Shown here: positions 7,926 to 16,633 of the stretch, one piece after another
Numbering within the stretch: position 1 is the stretch's first letter
How the letters are laid out: every line of letters starts with the position of its first letter
Origin: Reyranella sp.
GTDB lineage: Bacteria; Pseudomonadota; Alphaproteobacteria; Reyranellales; Reyranellaceae
NCBI GenBank assembly: GCA_022844015.1
Contig: JALHMO010000016.1
Coordinates: 1-56,166, forward strand
Reading direction: 5' to 3'
Length of the DNA: 56,166 nt
Position numbers and translations under genes: made by a program
Notes under the pieces: generated by a model
The model's database searches: none
The model's input: the letters and a program-made list of their open reading frames with translations, nothing else
Told to the model about the DNA's origin: nothing

Positions 7926-9125
7926 ATGAAAGTCTGGCACTTCAGCGAGCTCGCCTATCATCCGGCGTGGCAGGAGCTCGGCCCTCAGCTGCGCAACGTC
8001 GTGCCGAGCCGGCTGTGCGATCCCCGGGTCGCGGCCGACCTGTACCACCGCTATCTCGACGAATGGGTCCTGTGCGACGAGCTCGGGCTCAACATCATGG
8101 TCAACGAGCACCACGCGACGGCGACCTGCATCGATTCGGTGTGCACCATCCCGATGGCGATCCTGGCGCGCGAGACGAAGAAGGCGCGCCTGCTGTGCCT
8201 CGGCATGCCGATCGGCAACCGCTTCGATGCCGTGCGGGTCGCCGAGGAGTACTCGATGCTGGACGTCATCTCGCGTGGCCGCGTCGAGATGGGCTTCGTC
8301 AAGGGCGCGCCCTTCGAGGTGACGCCGGCCAACAGCAACCCGGCCGACCTGATGGCGCGCTTCTGGGAGGCCCACGATCTCATCCTGAAGGCGATGACCA
8401 CGCACGACGGCCCGTTCAACTGGGAAGGGCGCTTTTACCACTACCGGCAGGTCAACGTCTGGCCGCGGCCCTACCAGCAGCCGCATCCGCCGGTATGGCT
8501 CACCGTGAACAGCCCGGAATCGGCGCAGGTCGGCGGCGAGCGCGGCTACGTCATCGGCTCCCTCAACACCGGCTATGTCCGCACGCCGGGCATCTACGCC
8601 GCCTACCGCAAGGGAGCGGCGAGCCAGGGCCGTCAGGTGACGCCGGACCGGTTCGCCTACATGGCGATGGTGGGCGTCGGTGCCACCCCGGAGGAAGGCT
8701 ACCGGCGGGCCAACCACATCCTCGACTACAGCCGGACGGCGCTCCGCGTGGGCGCCCAGTTCGCCTTCCCGCCCGGCTATCAGTCGGCCGCCGCGACGGC
8801 GCAGGCCCTCCGATGGCCGGGCTACGGCAGCGGCGTCGCCATGCGCACCATGCAGCTGCGCAACGGCCGGCAGGTCGACGTGACGGCCGCGACCGTCGAC
8901 GAGTTCATCGACGCCGGCATCTGCTTCGCCGGCACGCCCGACATGGTGTTCGAGCAGATCAAGGCGTTCCACGACCATGTCGGCGGCTTCGGCCACCTGC
9001 TCATGATGGGCCAGGGCGGCCACCTCACGCACGAGGACACGGTCGACAACCTGACCCTGTTCAGCAGGGAGGTCCTGCCGCGTCTCGGCGACCTCGGCCT
9101 CTCGGCGCGCGCCGCGGCCGAGTGA
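7926..9125 (+). CDS. luciferase-like (LLM class) flavin-dependent oxidoreductase
   Basis: 399 residues from the ATG at 7926 with GAGGGGGAA upstream. The protein has the bacterial luciferase-like TIM barrel: an N-terminal HFSELAYHPAW, the segment NIMVNEHHATATCID around the flavin site, RGRVEMGFVKGAPFEV and a C-terminal segment FAGTPDMVFEQIKAFHDHVGG. Such proteins use reduced FMN and O2 (or F420) to oxidise alkanes, sulfonates, aldehydes or ring ketones; substrate not assignable here. It lies between an alpha/beta hydrolase and an MFS transporter with short gaps (34 and 22 bases), consistent with one transcript. A monooxygenase followed by a hydrolase is a common ester- or lactone-forming and opening pair (inference). 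Confidence 0.85.
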   Translation: MKVWHFSELAYHPAWQELGPQLRNVVPSRLCDPRVAADLYHRYLDEWVLCDELGLNIMVNEHHATATCIDSVCTIPMAILARETKKARLLCLGMPIGNRFDAVRVAEEYSMLDVISRGRVEMGFVKGAPFEVTPANSNPADLMARFWEAHDLILKAMTTHDGPFNWEGRFYHYRQVNVWPRPYQQPHPPVWLTVNSPESAQVGGERGYVIGSLNTGYVRTPGIYAAYRKGAASQGRQVTPDRFAYMAMVGVGATPEEGYRRANHILDYSRTALRVGAQFAFPPGYQSAAATAQALRWPGYGSGVAMRTMQLRNGRQVDVTAATVDEFIDAGICFAGTPDMVFEQIKAFHDHVGGFGHLLMMGQGGHLTHEDTVDNLTLFSREVLPRLGDLGLSARAAAE

Positions 9126-9147
9126 TCGGGAGGAAACGTACAAAGCC

Positions 9148-10368
9148 ATGATCGCCGCCACCCGCGCGAGCACGATGCCGATCCTGATCGCCGCGTCGGT
9201 GATGATGAGCCTCGCCATGGGCATGCGTCAGTGCCTCGGCCTGTTCCTGCCGCCGATGACCCAGGCGCTTTCCCTGTCGGCGGCGGATTTCACCTTCGCT
9301 ATCGCGATCCAGAACATCGTCTGGGGCCTGGTGCAAGCGCCGCTCGGGGCGATTGCCGATCGCTGGGGGTTGCGCCCGGTCATGGTGCTGGGCGCGCTCG
9401 CCTATATCGCGGCGATGGCGATGATGACGGCCACCGCCGGCCTCTCGACGCTGATCCTGGCGCAGGTGTTGATCGGGATCGGCATCGCCTGCACCGGGTC
9501 GTCGCTGGCCATGACGGCAACCGCGCGCGCCGCGTCGCCCACGCGGCGCAGCGTGGTCCTCGGCATCGTCGGCGCCTTCTCCTCGGTCGGCACGCTCGTC
9601 ATCGCGCCCGTCCTGCAGGTGCTGCTGGGCGAATGGGACTGGCGCTGGGGCGGCGTGCTGTTCGTCGTTCTGGCCGTGGCGATGGTGCCCGCTGCGGCGA
9701 TCACCGGACGGGTCGACCGCCTGCCGCAACCGGCCGCGCCGCGCGCCTCGGTCGGCGGGGTGATCGGCGAGGCGCTGCGCAACCGCCGCTTCGTGGTGCT
9801 GTGCGCCACGCATTTCGTCTGCGGCCTGCAGCTGATCTTCATCAACACCCACCTGCCGAACTATCTGGCGCTGTGCGGCCAGGACCCGATGCTGGGCGCC
9901 ACGGCGCTGGCGATCATCGGCGGCATCAACATCGCCGGCTGCCTGCTGGCCGGCTGGCTGGGCCAGTACCACGCCAAGAACGTGCTGCTGGGCCTGACCT
10001 ATCTCGCGCGGTCGGCCGTCCTGGCGATCTATTTCATGCTGCCGCCAACCCCCGCCACGACGATCCTGTTCGCCGCCGCGATGGGCATGCTGTGGCTCGG
10101 CGTAATCCCGCTGGTCTCGGGCTATGTCGCCGACCTGTTCGGCACGCGCAACATGGCGACGCTGCTCGGCGTCTCGTTCGTCATCCACCAGATGGGCTCG
10201 GTGGTCGGCGCCTGGGGCGGCGGCCTGTCCGTCGACCTGTTCGGCAACTACGACCTCGCCTGGCGAATCGGCGTCCTGATCGGCGTCGTGGCGGGGATGG
10301 TGCAGATCGTGTTCGGCGGCCCCGGTCGCACGCGGTCGGGCGCCCGGCCGGTGCCCGCGGCGGGCTGA
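9148..10368 (+). CDS. MFS transporter
   Basis: 406 residues with about twelve hydrophobic segments. The loop between segments 2 and 3 is GAIADRWGLRPVMVLG, the MFS G-x-x-x-D-R-x-G-x-R signature. The first segments (PILIAASVMMSLAMGMRQ) and the second half (FVVLCATHFVCGLQLIFI) match the oxalate/monocarboxylate-like branch. The start ATG follows GGGAGGAAA. It closes the 7118-10368 operon and probably moves the substrate or product of the monooxygenase/hydrolase pair. It faces a second, unrelated MFS gene across 90 bases. Confidence 0.86.
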   Translation: MIAATRASTMPILIAASVMMSLAMGMRQCLGLFLPPMTQALSLSAADFTFAIAIQNIVWGLVQAPLGAIADRWGLRPVMVLGALAYIAAMAMMTATAGLSTLILAQVLIGIGIACTGSSLAMTATARAASPTRRSVVLGIVGAFSSVGTLVIAPVLQVLLGEWDWRWGGVLFVVLAVAMVPAAAITGRVDRLPQPAAPRASVGGVIGEALRNRRFVVLCATHFVCGLQLIFINTHLPNYLALCGQDPMLGATALAIIGGINIAGCLLAGWLGQYHAKNVLLGLTYLARSAVLAIYFMLPPTPATTILFAAAMGMLWLGVIPLVSGYVADLFGTRNMATLLGVSFVIHQMGSVVGAWGGGLSVDLFGNYDLAWRIGVLIGVVAGMVQIVFGGPGRTRSGARPVPAAG

Positions 10369-10458
10369 GCCGACGCGACGCGGATTTGAACCACGGCACC
10401 GCGAATTCGGAAGCGCGTGTCGGCTTGGATCAGTGGCGCTCCGCCGGCGCTCTGGAGA

Positions 10459-11709
10459 TCACGTGGAAACGGCACGCCGGCGCCGCTGGGCATTGGCCAG
10501 TACGAGCGCGGCGAGCGCCTGAAGCACCGCGGTCAGCGCCAGCGCCCAGCTGTAGCCGTCAGGATCCCAGCCGTCCGACGCAGTGCGCGGCCACAGTTCG
10601 AGGATCCAGCCGATCGCCGCCTGGACCAGGAACGCGAGCCCCAAGGTCAGCGTGTTCACGGCCGTCGAGACCCGTCCGGTCTGCTCGGGCGGAAACATCT
10701 GGCACACCGCGACATAACCCACCGGACCGGCCGCCCCGAGCACCGCGATCGCAAGCCAGAGCCCGAGCACGACCGAGGGCTGGCCCGGCTGCAGCATGAG
10801 ACCAGCCTGCAGCAGCACCAGTCCGGCGAGGCAGACGACCGGGACGACGAAGGGTGGCAGGCCGACGGTGCTCGCCCGGCTGGCGGCGCTGCCTGTGAGC
10901 ACGCTGCCCGCGACCATCGCGAAGGTGAAGAGGAACAGCACGCCGGCGCGCGCCGGTCCGTCCATGCCGGCCACGTCGCGCAGCCAGGGGCCTGCCCACA
11001 GGCCCAGGTAGACGAAGTTGAACATCGACAGAGTCGCGACCGCCGGAGCCAACCGCCAGAAAGCGCGCGAGGCGAGGATGCGGCCGCTCAACGCGATGTC
11101 GCCGCGCAGCGTGCGCGCCGGGCCCGCGGCGGGTGGCCCCGAAGCGCTGGGCTTGTCCGGCACCGACAGGAAGATCCAGGCCGCGACGCCGAGCGCCACC
11201 AGGCAGAGGAGCCAGAACACGCCGCGCCAGCCGAGCGCCGGCAGCACGGCCTGGACCGGCGACGTGGTGAGCGTGCTGCCGAGCGCGCCGATCGCCGTCG
11301 CGAGGCCGGTCACGCGCGCGACCCTGCCGCGCTCGAACCAGTCGGTGTGCGCCTTGATCACCGCCATCAGGCCGGCCGAGATCCCGACGCCCAGGAGGAT
11401 CCGCGCCACCACGAGCCCGGTAAAGCCCGGCGACAGCGCGAAGATCGCGAAGCCCGCCGCCGTGACCAGCATCAGCACGGTCTGCACCCGGCGCGCGCCG
11501 AACGCATCGAGCGCGACGCCGAGCGGCAGCTGCGTGGCCGCATAGGCCGCGAACAGGCAGGCCGCCAGCACGCCGAGCTCGACGGCCGACAACCCGAGCT
11601 CGACGGCGAGCACGGGCCCCACGATCGCCATCACCGTGCGCGCGGACTGGTTCAGGCAGTTTGCAGCCGACAGCGGAAAGGTCACCCGGACCAGCATCCG
11701 AGAGAGCAT
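10459..11709 (-). CDS. MFS transporter
   Basis: 416 residues with about twelve hydrophobic segments. The start region (MLSRMLVRVTFPLSAANCLNQ) leads into the first segment and the 2-3 loop reads GVALDAFGARRVQTVL, a good MFS signature. Its stop faces the stop of the MFS gene on the other strand. The start is only 8 bases downstream of the stop of the luciferase-like gene 11718-12683, so these two, with the hydrolase at 12756, form a minus-strand operon mirroring the plus-strand hydrolase/monooxygenase/MFS group next door. The two MFS proteins are not close copies. Substrate unknown. Confidence 0.85.
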   Translation of the reverse strand: MLSRMLVRVTFPLSAANCLNQSARTVMAIVGPVLAVELGLSAVELGVLAACLFAAYAATQLPLGVALDAFGARRVQTVLMLVTAAGFAIFALSPGFTGLVVARILLGVGISAGLMAVIKAHTDWFERGRVARVTGLATAIGALGSTLTTSPVQAVLPALGWRGVFWLLCLVALGVAAWIFLSVPDKPSASGPPAAGPARTLRGDIALSGRILASRAFWRLAPAVATLSMFNFVYLGLWAGPWLRDVAGMDGPARAGVLFLFTFAMVAGSVLTGSAASRASTVGLPPFVVPVVCLAGLVLLQAGLMLQPGQPSVVLGLWLAIAVLGAAGPVGYVAVCQMFPPEQTGRVSTAVNTLTLGLAFLVQAAIGWILELWPRTASDGWDPDGYSWALALTAVLQALAALVLANAQRRRRAVST

Positions 11710-11717
11710 CCGGCGCT

Positions 11718-12683
11718 TCAGGCAATCTTCGACAGCACGCCGTCGCGAAAGCGATTCATGTTGTCGATCGTGCCCTGCAGCGTCCGATCCTCGCCGTAGC
11801 CGAACAGGCGCACATCGACCGCGCCGACGCCGAGATCGCGAAGCCGCCGGATGTCGCCGACCCAGTCGGAATCGCCGCCGGTGAACAGCTCAGGCTCGCC
11901 CTCGATGGTTGCGCGCGGGCGCACGCCGGGGCCGGACAGGACACGATAGGCGAGCGCGATCTCCTTCGGGTCGCGGCCGCCGCGCTGGCAGAATCCGTGG
12001 AAGCGTTCCAGCCCCTTCTCGAAGGTCGAGACGGTATTCATCGGATGCTGCGGGTTCGTGCCGACGGGATACCAGCCGTGGGCATAGCGGACGGTGCGCC
12101 GCAGCGCCGGCGCGCTCTCCCCGCCGACCCAGATCGGGATCGGCTTCTGCACCGGCTTGGGCGTGAACACCACGTCGTCGAACTTCACGTACTTGCCGGC
12201 GAATTTCGGCGCCTCGGCGGTCCACAGCTCCTGGCACGCCGCCATCCATTCGTCGGTCACGTTGCCGCGATCGTCGAACGGCGCGGCGCCGATCGCCTCG
12301 AACTCCTCGCGGCACCAACCGACGCCGATGCCCAGCGTCAGGCGGCCCCTGGAGAGATGGTCGATGGTCGCCAGCACCTTGGCGGTCAGCACGGCCGGGC
12401 GATGCGGCACCACCATGACCGACAGCACGAAGCGCAGCTTCTTGGTCAGCCCGGCAACGAAGGCCGCGGTGGTGAGCTGCTCGAGCCACGCGGCCGAGGC
12501 GCCCGCCGGGAACTCGCCGGTCCCGGTGTAGGGATACTTCGAGTGCAGGTTGCGCGGCACCATGATGTGGTCGCTGATCGTGACGTAGTCGAAACCCAGC
12601 GCCTCCCCTTCCGTGACGATCCGGACCAGGCTGTCCGGCTCGATCAGCGGACCCGTGGTGGGCGCATTGAAGCCGATCTGCAT
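11718..12683 (-). CDS. luciferase-like (LLM class) oxidoreductase, probable F420/FMN type
   Basis: 321 residues from the ATG at 12683 (MQIGFNAPTTG), chosen because GGAGGAGAAC is directly upstream; an in-frame ATG at 12719 would lack a site. Visible family features: EALGFDYVTISDHIMVPRN, LSRGRLTLGIGVGWCREEFEAIG, PIWVGGESAPALRRTVRYAHGW. These are characteristic of the family called TIGR03619 in many annotations. It would oxidise a small organic substrate using reduced flavin or F420; no F420 biosynthesis gene is in the window. Downstream lies an MFS gene and upstream an alpha/beta hydrolase on the same strand. Confidence 0.85.
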   Translation of the reverse strand: MQIGFNAPTTGPLIEPDSLVRIVTEGEALGFDYVTISDHIMVPRNLHSKYPYTGTGEFPAGASAAWLEQLTTAAFVAGLTKKLRFVLSVMVVPHRPAVLTAKVLATIDHLSRGRLTLGIGVGWCREEFEAIGAAPFDDRGNVTDEWMAACQELWTAEAPKFAGKYVKFDDVVFTPKPVQKPIPIWVGGESAPALRRTVRYAHGWYPVGTNPQHPMNTVSTFEKGLERFHGFCQRGGRDPKEIALAYRVLSGPGVRPRATIEGEPELFTGGDSDWVGDIRRLRDLGVGAVDVRLFGYGEDRTLQGTIDNMNRFRDGVLSKIA

Positions 12684-12755
12684 GACGTTCTCCTCCTGCG
12701 GGGGGCGAGACGCCGTCATGGCGCTCGCACCGAATTGTTGGAACGAAGAGAACGG

Positions 12756-13520
12756 CTACTGCGCCGCCGCCCTGCTCATCGGCACGTGCGACCTGAGGAA
12801 TGTCCGCACGCGCTCGATCGTGCGGGCCTTGAGCTCAGGCGGCTCGCGCCACGGGAAGACCGTGATCTCGGCGTTGGGCGCCAGCGACGCGACGTCGATC
12901 GAGGTCTGCAGCGGGTGCGACGCGGTGTCGTCGGGCAGGACCAGGATCGGCGTCCGGCAGCCGGCGATGAAGTCGCGCGGCACGCTGTAGAGGAAATCGG
13001 GCTGCACGCGATAGAGACTGTGGAAGTACTTCTCGATCGTCTCCGTCGATACCTCGGGTCGGCGCGCGCAGAAATCGCCGAGCCAGTTCTGCCGGCTGTG
13101 TCGATCCATGACGTCCGGATCCTCGGGCCGATGGCCCACGGTCTGGCAGAACACGGCGGCCACGACCCGTTGCGGCGCGCGCTGCAGCAGCTTGCCGGCG
13201 AAGCAGCCGCCGATGCAGTAGCCCATGAAGAGGAACTCGCGGATCCCGAGATGGTCCATCAGGCCGAGCTGGTCGTCGGCGAAGGCGTCCCACGCATTGT
13301 CGACAGGCACCGGGCCGCTCGACTCGCCGCCGTTGGCGTTGCGCTGGTCCATGGTGATGCAGCGGAAGTCGTTCTTGAACTCCGCCATCGCATTGATGAC
13401 GGCGTTCGGCCAATTGCTCATGCGCGAGTTCAACCCGCCGCCCGGGACGACCAGCAGCGGGAAGCCGGAGCCAGTCTCCTCGTAGCGAATGCGAACGTCA
13501 CCTCTTTGATAGAACGGCAT
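12756..13520 (-). CDS. alpha/beta hydrolase with a Cys nucleophile elbow
   Basis: 254 residues beginning MPFYQRGDVRIRYEETGSG. The oxyanion strand reads LLVVPGGGLNSRMSNWP. The nucleophile elbow is FLFMGYCIGG, so position 102 is Cys (codon TGC) where most relatives have Ser. An acid is available in LVLPDDTASHP (Asp197/198), but the usual late GH-x-P histidine is missing: the corresponding stretch is VFPWREPPELKA. His202 is the nearest alternative. Dienelactone hydrolases use Cys at this place, but the rest of this sequence is not of that family. It may be a hydrolase with altered chemistry or a non-hydrolytic relative. It heads the minus-strand group with an LLM oxidoreductase and an MFS carrier. 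Confidence 0.8.
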   Translation of the reverse strand: MPFYQRGDVRIRYEETGSGFPLLVVPGGGLNSRMSNWPNAVINAMAEFKNDFRCITMDQRNANGGESSGPVPVDNAWDAFADDQLGLMDHLGIREFLFMGYCIGGCFAGKLLQRAPQRVVAAVFCQTVGHRPEDPDVMDRHSRQNWLGDFCARRPEVSTETIEKYFHSLYRVQPDFLYSVPRDFIAGCRTPILVLPDDTASHPLQTSIDVASLAPNAEITVFPWREPPELKARTIERVRTFLRSHVPMSRAAAQ

Positions 13521-13760
13521 GGAACTCTCCCTGAAACTGCCAGGCGGCCGGGTCGCCGGCGCGCAATGACGAACCTGTCCTCGAAGTTATCCTACGGACA
13601 CCCTTTCGCCCAACCCGGCTTCCAGATCGACGAGCATGAACAACCTGCCGTGGATCCCTTCCGGGATGCGGCATGACACGAACGATACCCAGCGCGCCCG
13701 AGGGCAACACCTGGAGGATTCAGCCAGGTGACGCGCTGAGGCCATTGAAGGGAGGCTTGC

Positions 13761-13973
13761 ATGCTCGACATCGAGAATCTGCTCGAACGCGCAAAGGCAG
13801 ACAGGGCACGTGCCTCCCAGGCACGCGTGGAGGCCAACCGGTTCACGGGATTGTGCGATCGCCTTCAGGCCCGCGAGGGCGCGGTGGCGCTCGATCGCCG
13901 GGCGACAGTGCTCGAGCTTATGGCAAACGCGCAGATGGTGACTCTCTCGCGCTCTCGGCAATGGCGGCGGTAA
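13761..13973 (+). CDS. small hypothetical protein, 70 residues, helical
   Basis: Not recognised. It starts with an ATG preceded by GGGAGG at good spacing and reads MLDIENLLERAKADRARAS; the first 60 residues are charged, alanine-rich and could form a coiled coil, and the tail is basic. It lies 40 bases upstream of the ureidoglycolate lyase-like gene on the same strand. Codon use is similar to the neighbours. The ribosome site is the best argument that it is real; a leader peptide or a chance frame is possible. The 240 bases before it (13521-13760) hold no recognisable gene and presumably the promoters of this gene and of the divergent hydrolase. Confidence 0.5.
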   Translation: MLDIENLLERAKADRARASQARVEANRFTGLCDRLQAREGAVALDRRATVLELMANAQMVTLSRSRQWRR

Positions 13974-14013
13974 GATCGCCGGCCGGAAACCTGCCGAGCG
14001 AAGAGGGAGCGGG

Positions 14014-14571
14014 ATGATGTCACGCCTGGTCGAGGTCGCGGTCGAGCCGCTGAGTCCATCCGCCTTCGCGCCCTTCGGCACCATCGTCGGCGCGGTGGGC
14101 GGAGCGCCGGCGCTCGACTGGGGCACCTTGCAGACCTGGATGGCGCCGTTCGACGTCGACGGCCCGACCCAGATGACGCTCTGCCGCTATCACCGCGAGC
14201 CGGTCGAATGGAGCCAGATGGAGCGCCATCTCGGCGTGACGCAGGCTTTCCTGCCGCTGGGCGGCGTCGCCTCGATCATGGTCGTGGCGCCCCCCAGCGA
14301 CCCAGCCGACCGCACGGCCCTGCCGCCGCCCGCCAGCGTCCGCGCCTTCCGCATGGACGGCTCCGTGGGGGTCGTGCTCCATCGCGGCACCTGGCATGCG
14401 CTGCGGCGCTTTCCGGTCGGCGCGCCGCTGATCGACATCGTCCTGCTTACCGGCCGCGACACCCAGGCCGAGCTCGAGCGCCAGGCGCGCGACGGCTCCC
14501 TGCCTCGGTTGACCCACGAAGCCGACTATGCCGCGGTGCATGGCGTCACCTTTCGCGCGGTCGGCCTCTAG
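14014..14571 (+). CDS. ureidoglycolate lyase-like protein (AllA family)
   Basis: 185 residues with the family hallmarks: PLSPSAFAPFGTIVGA near the N-terminus and HRGTWHALRRFPVG near residue 130, matching the RGTWH segment of AllA, a small cupin. The family releases glyoxylate and urea from ureidoglycolate in purine/allantoin use. No other allantoin gene is adjacent, so a related role on another carbinolamide-like or acyl substrate is possible. The sequence begins MMSR; either ATG may be used. A GAGGGAGCGGG stretch precedes the start. It converges on the DsbA-like gene at 14618 with a 46-base gap. Confidence 0.75.
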   Translation: MMSRLVEVAVEPLSPSAFAPFGTIVGAVGGAPALDWGTLQTWMAPFDVDGPTQMTLCRYHREPVEWSQMERHLGVTQAFLPLGGVASIMVVAPPSDPADRTALPPPASVRAFRMDGSVGVVLHRGTWHALRRFPVGAPLIDIVLLTGRDTQAELERQARDGSLPRLTHEADYAAVHGVTFRAVGL

Positions 14572-14617
14572 AGCGGACGGCAGCCGGGCGCCGACGATGG
14601 TGCGCCATCCGGCTGGA

Positions 14618-15172
14618 TCACGCGGGCAGGCGAGATGCCCAATCGGCGACGGAATCGCCGCTGCTCATGTCGGCCCGGACCAGCCCGTCGACCATGAAGG
14701 TCGGCGACACATGGATCCCGTTCTGCCGGGCATACTTGCAGTGCCATTTCACCTCGCGGTCGAGGTCGGGGATCGCGAAGGCCGCGGCAAGCTCGACGCC
14801 GCTGTAGCCCTCGATGCGCCGGATGATCCCGTTGGGCGTCGTCTCCATGTTCGGCCCGCCGCAATGGCGCTCGAACTCGAACTCCTCGCGATGGGCCGCG
14901 ACTGCCGCCATGACCGACTTCGCGGCCGCCTTGCCGCTCGCCAGGGTCGAGGCCGCCAGGATGCAGCGCACGATGACGCCCGAGTACATGTGCCAGGGCT
15001 GCGACTGAAGGCGCAGCTTGACGGTGAGGCGATCCTCTCCGACATGGTCGAGCAGCGCGTCGAGCTTGCCGAATGCCCTTACCGAGAACGGGCAGGTCGG
15101 CTCCAGGAACACCTCGAAGAGGGTGGGGCCGTGGCCCCAGACGAGCGGATCCGCGCGCCAGTTGCTGTTCAT
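14618..15172 (-). CDS. DsbA-like thioredoxin-fold protein
   Basis: 184 residues from the ATG at 15172, preceded by AGGAAG on the minus strand. The N-terminal part reads TLFEVFLEPTCPFSVRAFGK, with a CPFS site (Cys27, Ser30) in place of CxxC. A helical insertion follows and the late strand HVSPTFMVDGLV supplies the cis-Pro (SPT) of thioredoxin folds. A single active-site Cys suggests glutathione-S-transferase kappa/DsbA-like isomerase or reductase activity rather than dithiol oxidation. There is no signal peptide, so it is cytosolic. The reading frame continues open upstream to 15706 without a stop; the start was placed at 15172 because the homologous fold and the ribosome site begin there. Confidence 0.75.
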   Translation of the reverse strand: MNSNWRADPLVWGHGPTLFEVFLEPTCPFSVRAFGKLDALLDHVGEDRLTVKLRLQSQPWHMYSGVIVRCILAASTLASGKAAAKSVMAAVAAHREEFEFERHCGGPNMETTPNGIIRRIEGYSGVELAAAFAIPDLDREVKWHCKYARQNGIHVSPTFMVDGLVRADMSSGDSVADWASRLPA

Positions 15173-15706
15173 GCGATCTTCCTGTCGTGAAGGACCCGGC
15201 TCTTGTTCGACTCGCCGTCTGCCGATCCTTTCCTGGTGAAGGTAGTTCACGACAGCCGAGGTCGTCGATAGCGCACCGCAGTCGCCCGCGTGGAATTTCG
15301 GAGATGGAGCTGGGAATCCGCCGCCGTCGCGGCCTGCGCTGGGCCAGGCCGAGCGGAAGATCGGCTGCCCGGCGCAAATGAGATCGACGAGTTGCCCGGT
15401 GCTGAAGCCGCATCCGTTCTTTGCCGATTCCGGCACGACGGTCCGCGCCGTCTCCTCCTCGCTGTGGAGCGGATTGATGGCCTCGGCGACGGCATCCACA
15501 TACCCCATCGGCAGGCAATAGCCGATCCCGTAACCCATGACGGCTCCGCACCAGACCTCCGCCCAGATGTCGAAGCCGATGAAGAGACGCGTCTGCAGCG
15601 CGCCAGTGACCCAGAACCCGGAGTCCGGAAAGCCATTGATCAGGGACTGGCTCACCTCCAGATCGCCGTCGACAAGGGAGCAGCAGTCGTAGTCGCTGGT
15701 AGTGTC
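15173..15706 (-). pseudogene. open frame without a good start, possibly the remnant of a truncated gene
   Basis: This stretch is open in the same frame as the DsbA-like gene and begins directly after the protease stop. About 80 codons after 15706 look coding: GC-ending codons dominate and the product reads like a folded protein (LINGFPDSGFWVTG, VWCGAVMGYGIGYCLP, DAVAEAINPLHSEEETA). The last 40 or so codons before 15173 look non-coding. The only start candidate is a GTG at 15655 with no properly spaced ribosome site. The simplest reading is a gene whose 5' part was lost when the low-GC protease segment arrived. It could also be a real small gene. Function not recognised. Confidence 0.35.
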
Positions 15707-16633
15707 TCAGTCTGAAATTCTTGGCGCTTTACGCGGGTCGAAATTTTCCGGTGTCTCTGCGAAGCCGGTAGCGGCAGCCGGTTGGGGCGCATCCGCTTCG
15801 TCTTGCATTCTCTGCCTCTTGAATTTTTCTGTGCCGAGAAGATCGGCAATTCTCCACGCCGGCACGACGCAGGCCATCGAAGTGTGGGACCGAACGTGCT
15901 CACCGTTTGGAAGCGGCTTCCCGTCCGCGCCGAGTACAGGCAATTTGTGTTCGATGTGGCCCCAATCAATGCCCAGCAACGCCAAGAAGCTCTGCATGGA
16001 CGATCGTTTGACTAAGGGCAGGTTGGCCCCACCAAACTCCCAATAAACGAAAACCGGAGATCCGCTGTAACCCGAGATGGACCGCATATCCACCGCGATG
16101 CTTTCCTGATTGTATCCGCCACGATGCCAGATCGGCGCGGCATTCATGGAGATGTTTCCAAAGCGCGCTGACGGATGATTCTCGGTTTTGCCATCATGGG
16201 AAATGAAGCGCCCCAACATGAAGACCTTGTCTCCCGGACCAAGGCACGTTCGTTCACTAGTCGTTTGCCTGAAGTCATCCGGGGTCACAAAAATCCCTGT
16301 TGGGACACCGTTATAGGCCCATGCCTGATCGGGCGCGATCGGACGCACACTGATGTCGTTGCCGGGAAGCGAGTCCCACTCAATTGGATCGGTTTCAATA
16401 AATACCAAGCTCGCATCGGACCTCCGCGTGGCGCGGATTACGACGCTGTCCCGGCAGTTTGTGATGCAGTGGGTATTGGTCGCGGCATATACGTGTTGAC
16501 GCTGCTTGTTGGTCTCCCATGGTACACTCACGAAGAACCCAGTCGCACCCCTCTCGCTACCATCCCTGGCATCGCGCAGAGACTGGTAGAGAAAGAAGGC
16601 GCAGTTCAGATAGCTGTCGTGAATGCGTGCCAT
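15707..16633 (-). CDS. trypsin-like serine protease domain protein
   Basis: 308 residues, probably cytosolic (no clear signal peptide). The chymotrypsin-fold triad can be placed: His55 in ATNTHCIT, Asp93 in GNDISVRPIA, Ser190 in SISGYSGSPVFV. The SGxSGSP stretch is the best evidence. The N-terminal segment RGATGFFVSVPW is the usual strand before the His. The C-terminal 40 residues are charged and probably disordered. Base composition is clearly lower in G+C than the neighbours (a 60-base line at 16261 has 32 G+C; one at 17161 has 47), and codon use differs, suggesting recent transfer. Stand-alone trypsin-like domains of this kind are often found near defence or stress genes, but no partner is visible here. 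Annotated relatives would most likely be called hypothetical or trypsin-like peptidase. Confidence 0.72.
   Translation of the reverse strand: MARIHDSYLNCAFFLYQSLRDARDGSERGATGFFVSVPWETNKQRQHVYAATNTHCITNCRDSVVIRATRRSDASLVFIETDPIEWDSLPGNDISVRPIAPDQAWAYNGVPTGIFVTPDDFRQTTSERTCLGPGDKVFMLGRFISHDGKTENHPSARFGNISMNAAPIWHRGGYNQESIAVDMRSISGYSGSPVFVYWEFGGANLPLVKRSSMQSFLALLGIDWGHIEHKLPVLGADGKPLPNGEHVRSHTSMACVVPAWRIADLLGTEKFKRQRMQDEADAPQPAAATGFAETPENFDPRKAPRISD

Noticed and set aside
10379..10395. tRNA T-arm-like sequence on the minus strand (CGTGG TTCAAAT CCGCG) between the two MFS genes
   Set aside because: The T-arm pairs well, but no matching acceptor stem, anticodon arm or CCA end can be drawn around it, so no tRNA gene is called.
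11661..13676. Very long plus-strand open frame opposite the LLM oxidoreductase and hydrolase genes
   Set aside because: An antisense frame kept open by high GC-ending codon use of the real minus-strand genes; the product is Arg/Gly/Ala-rich without motifs. The same holds for similar frames opposite 2298-5062, 17103-20318 and 30069-36214.
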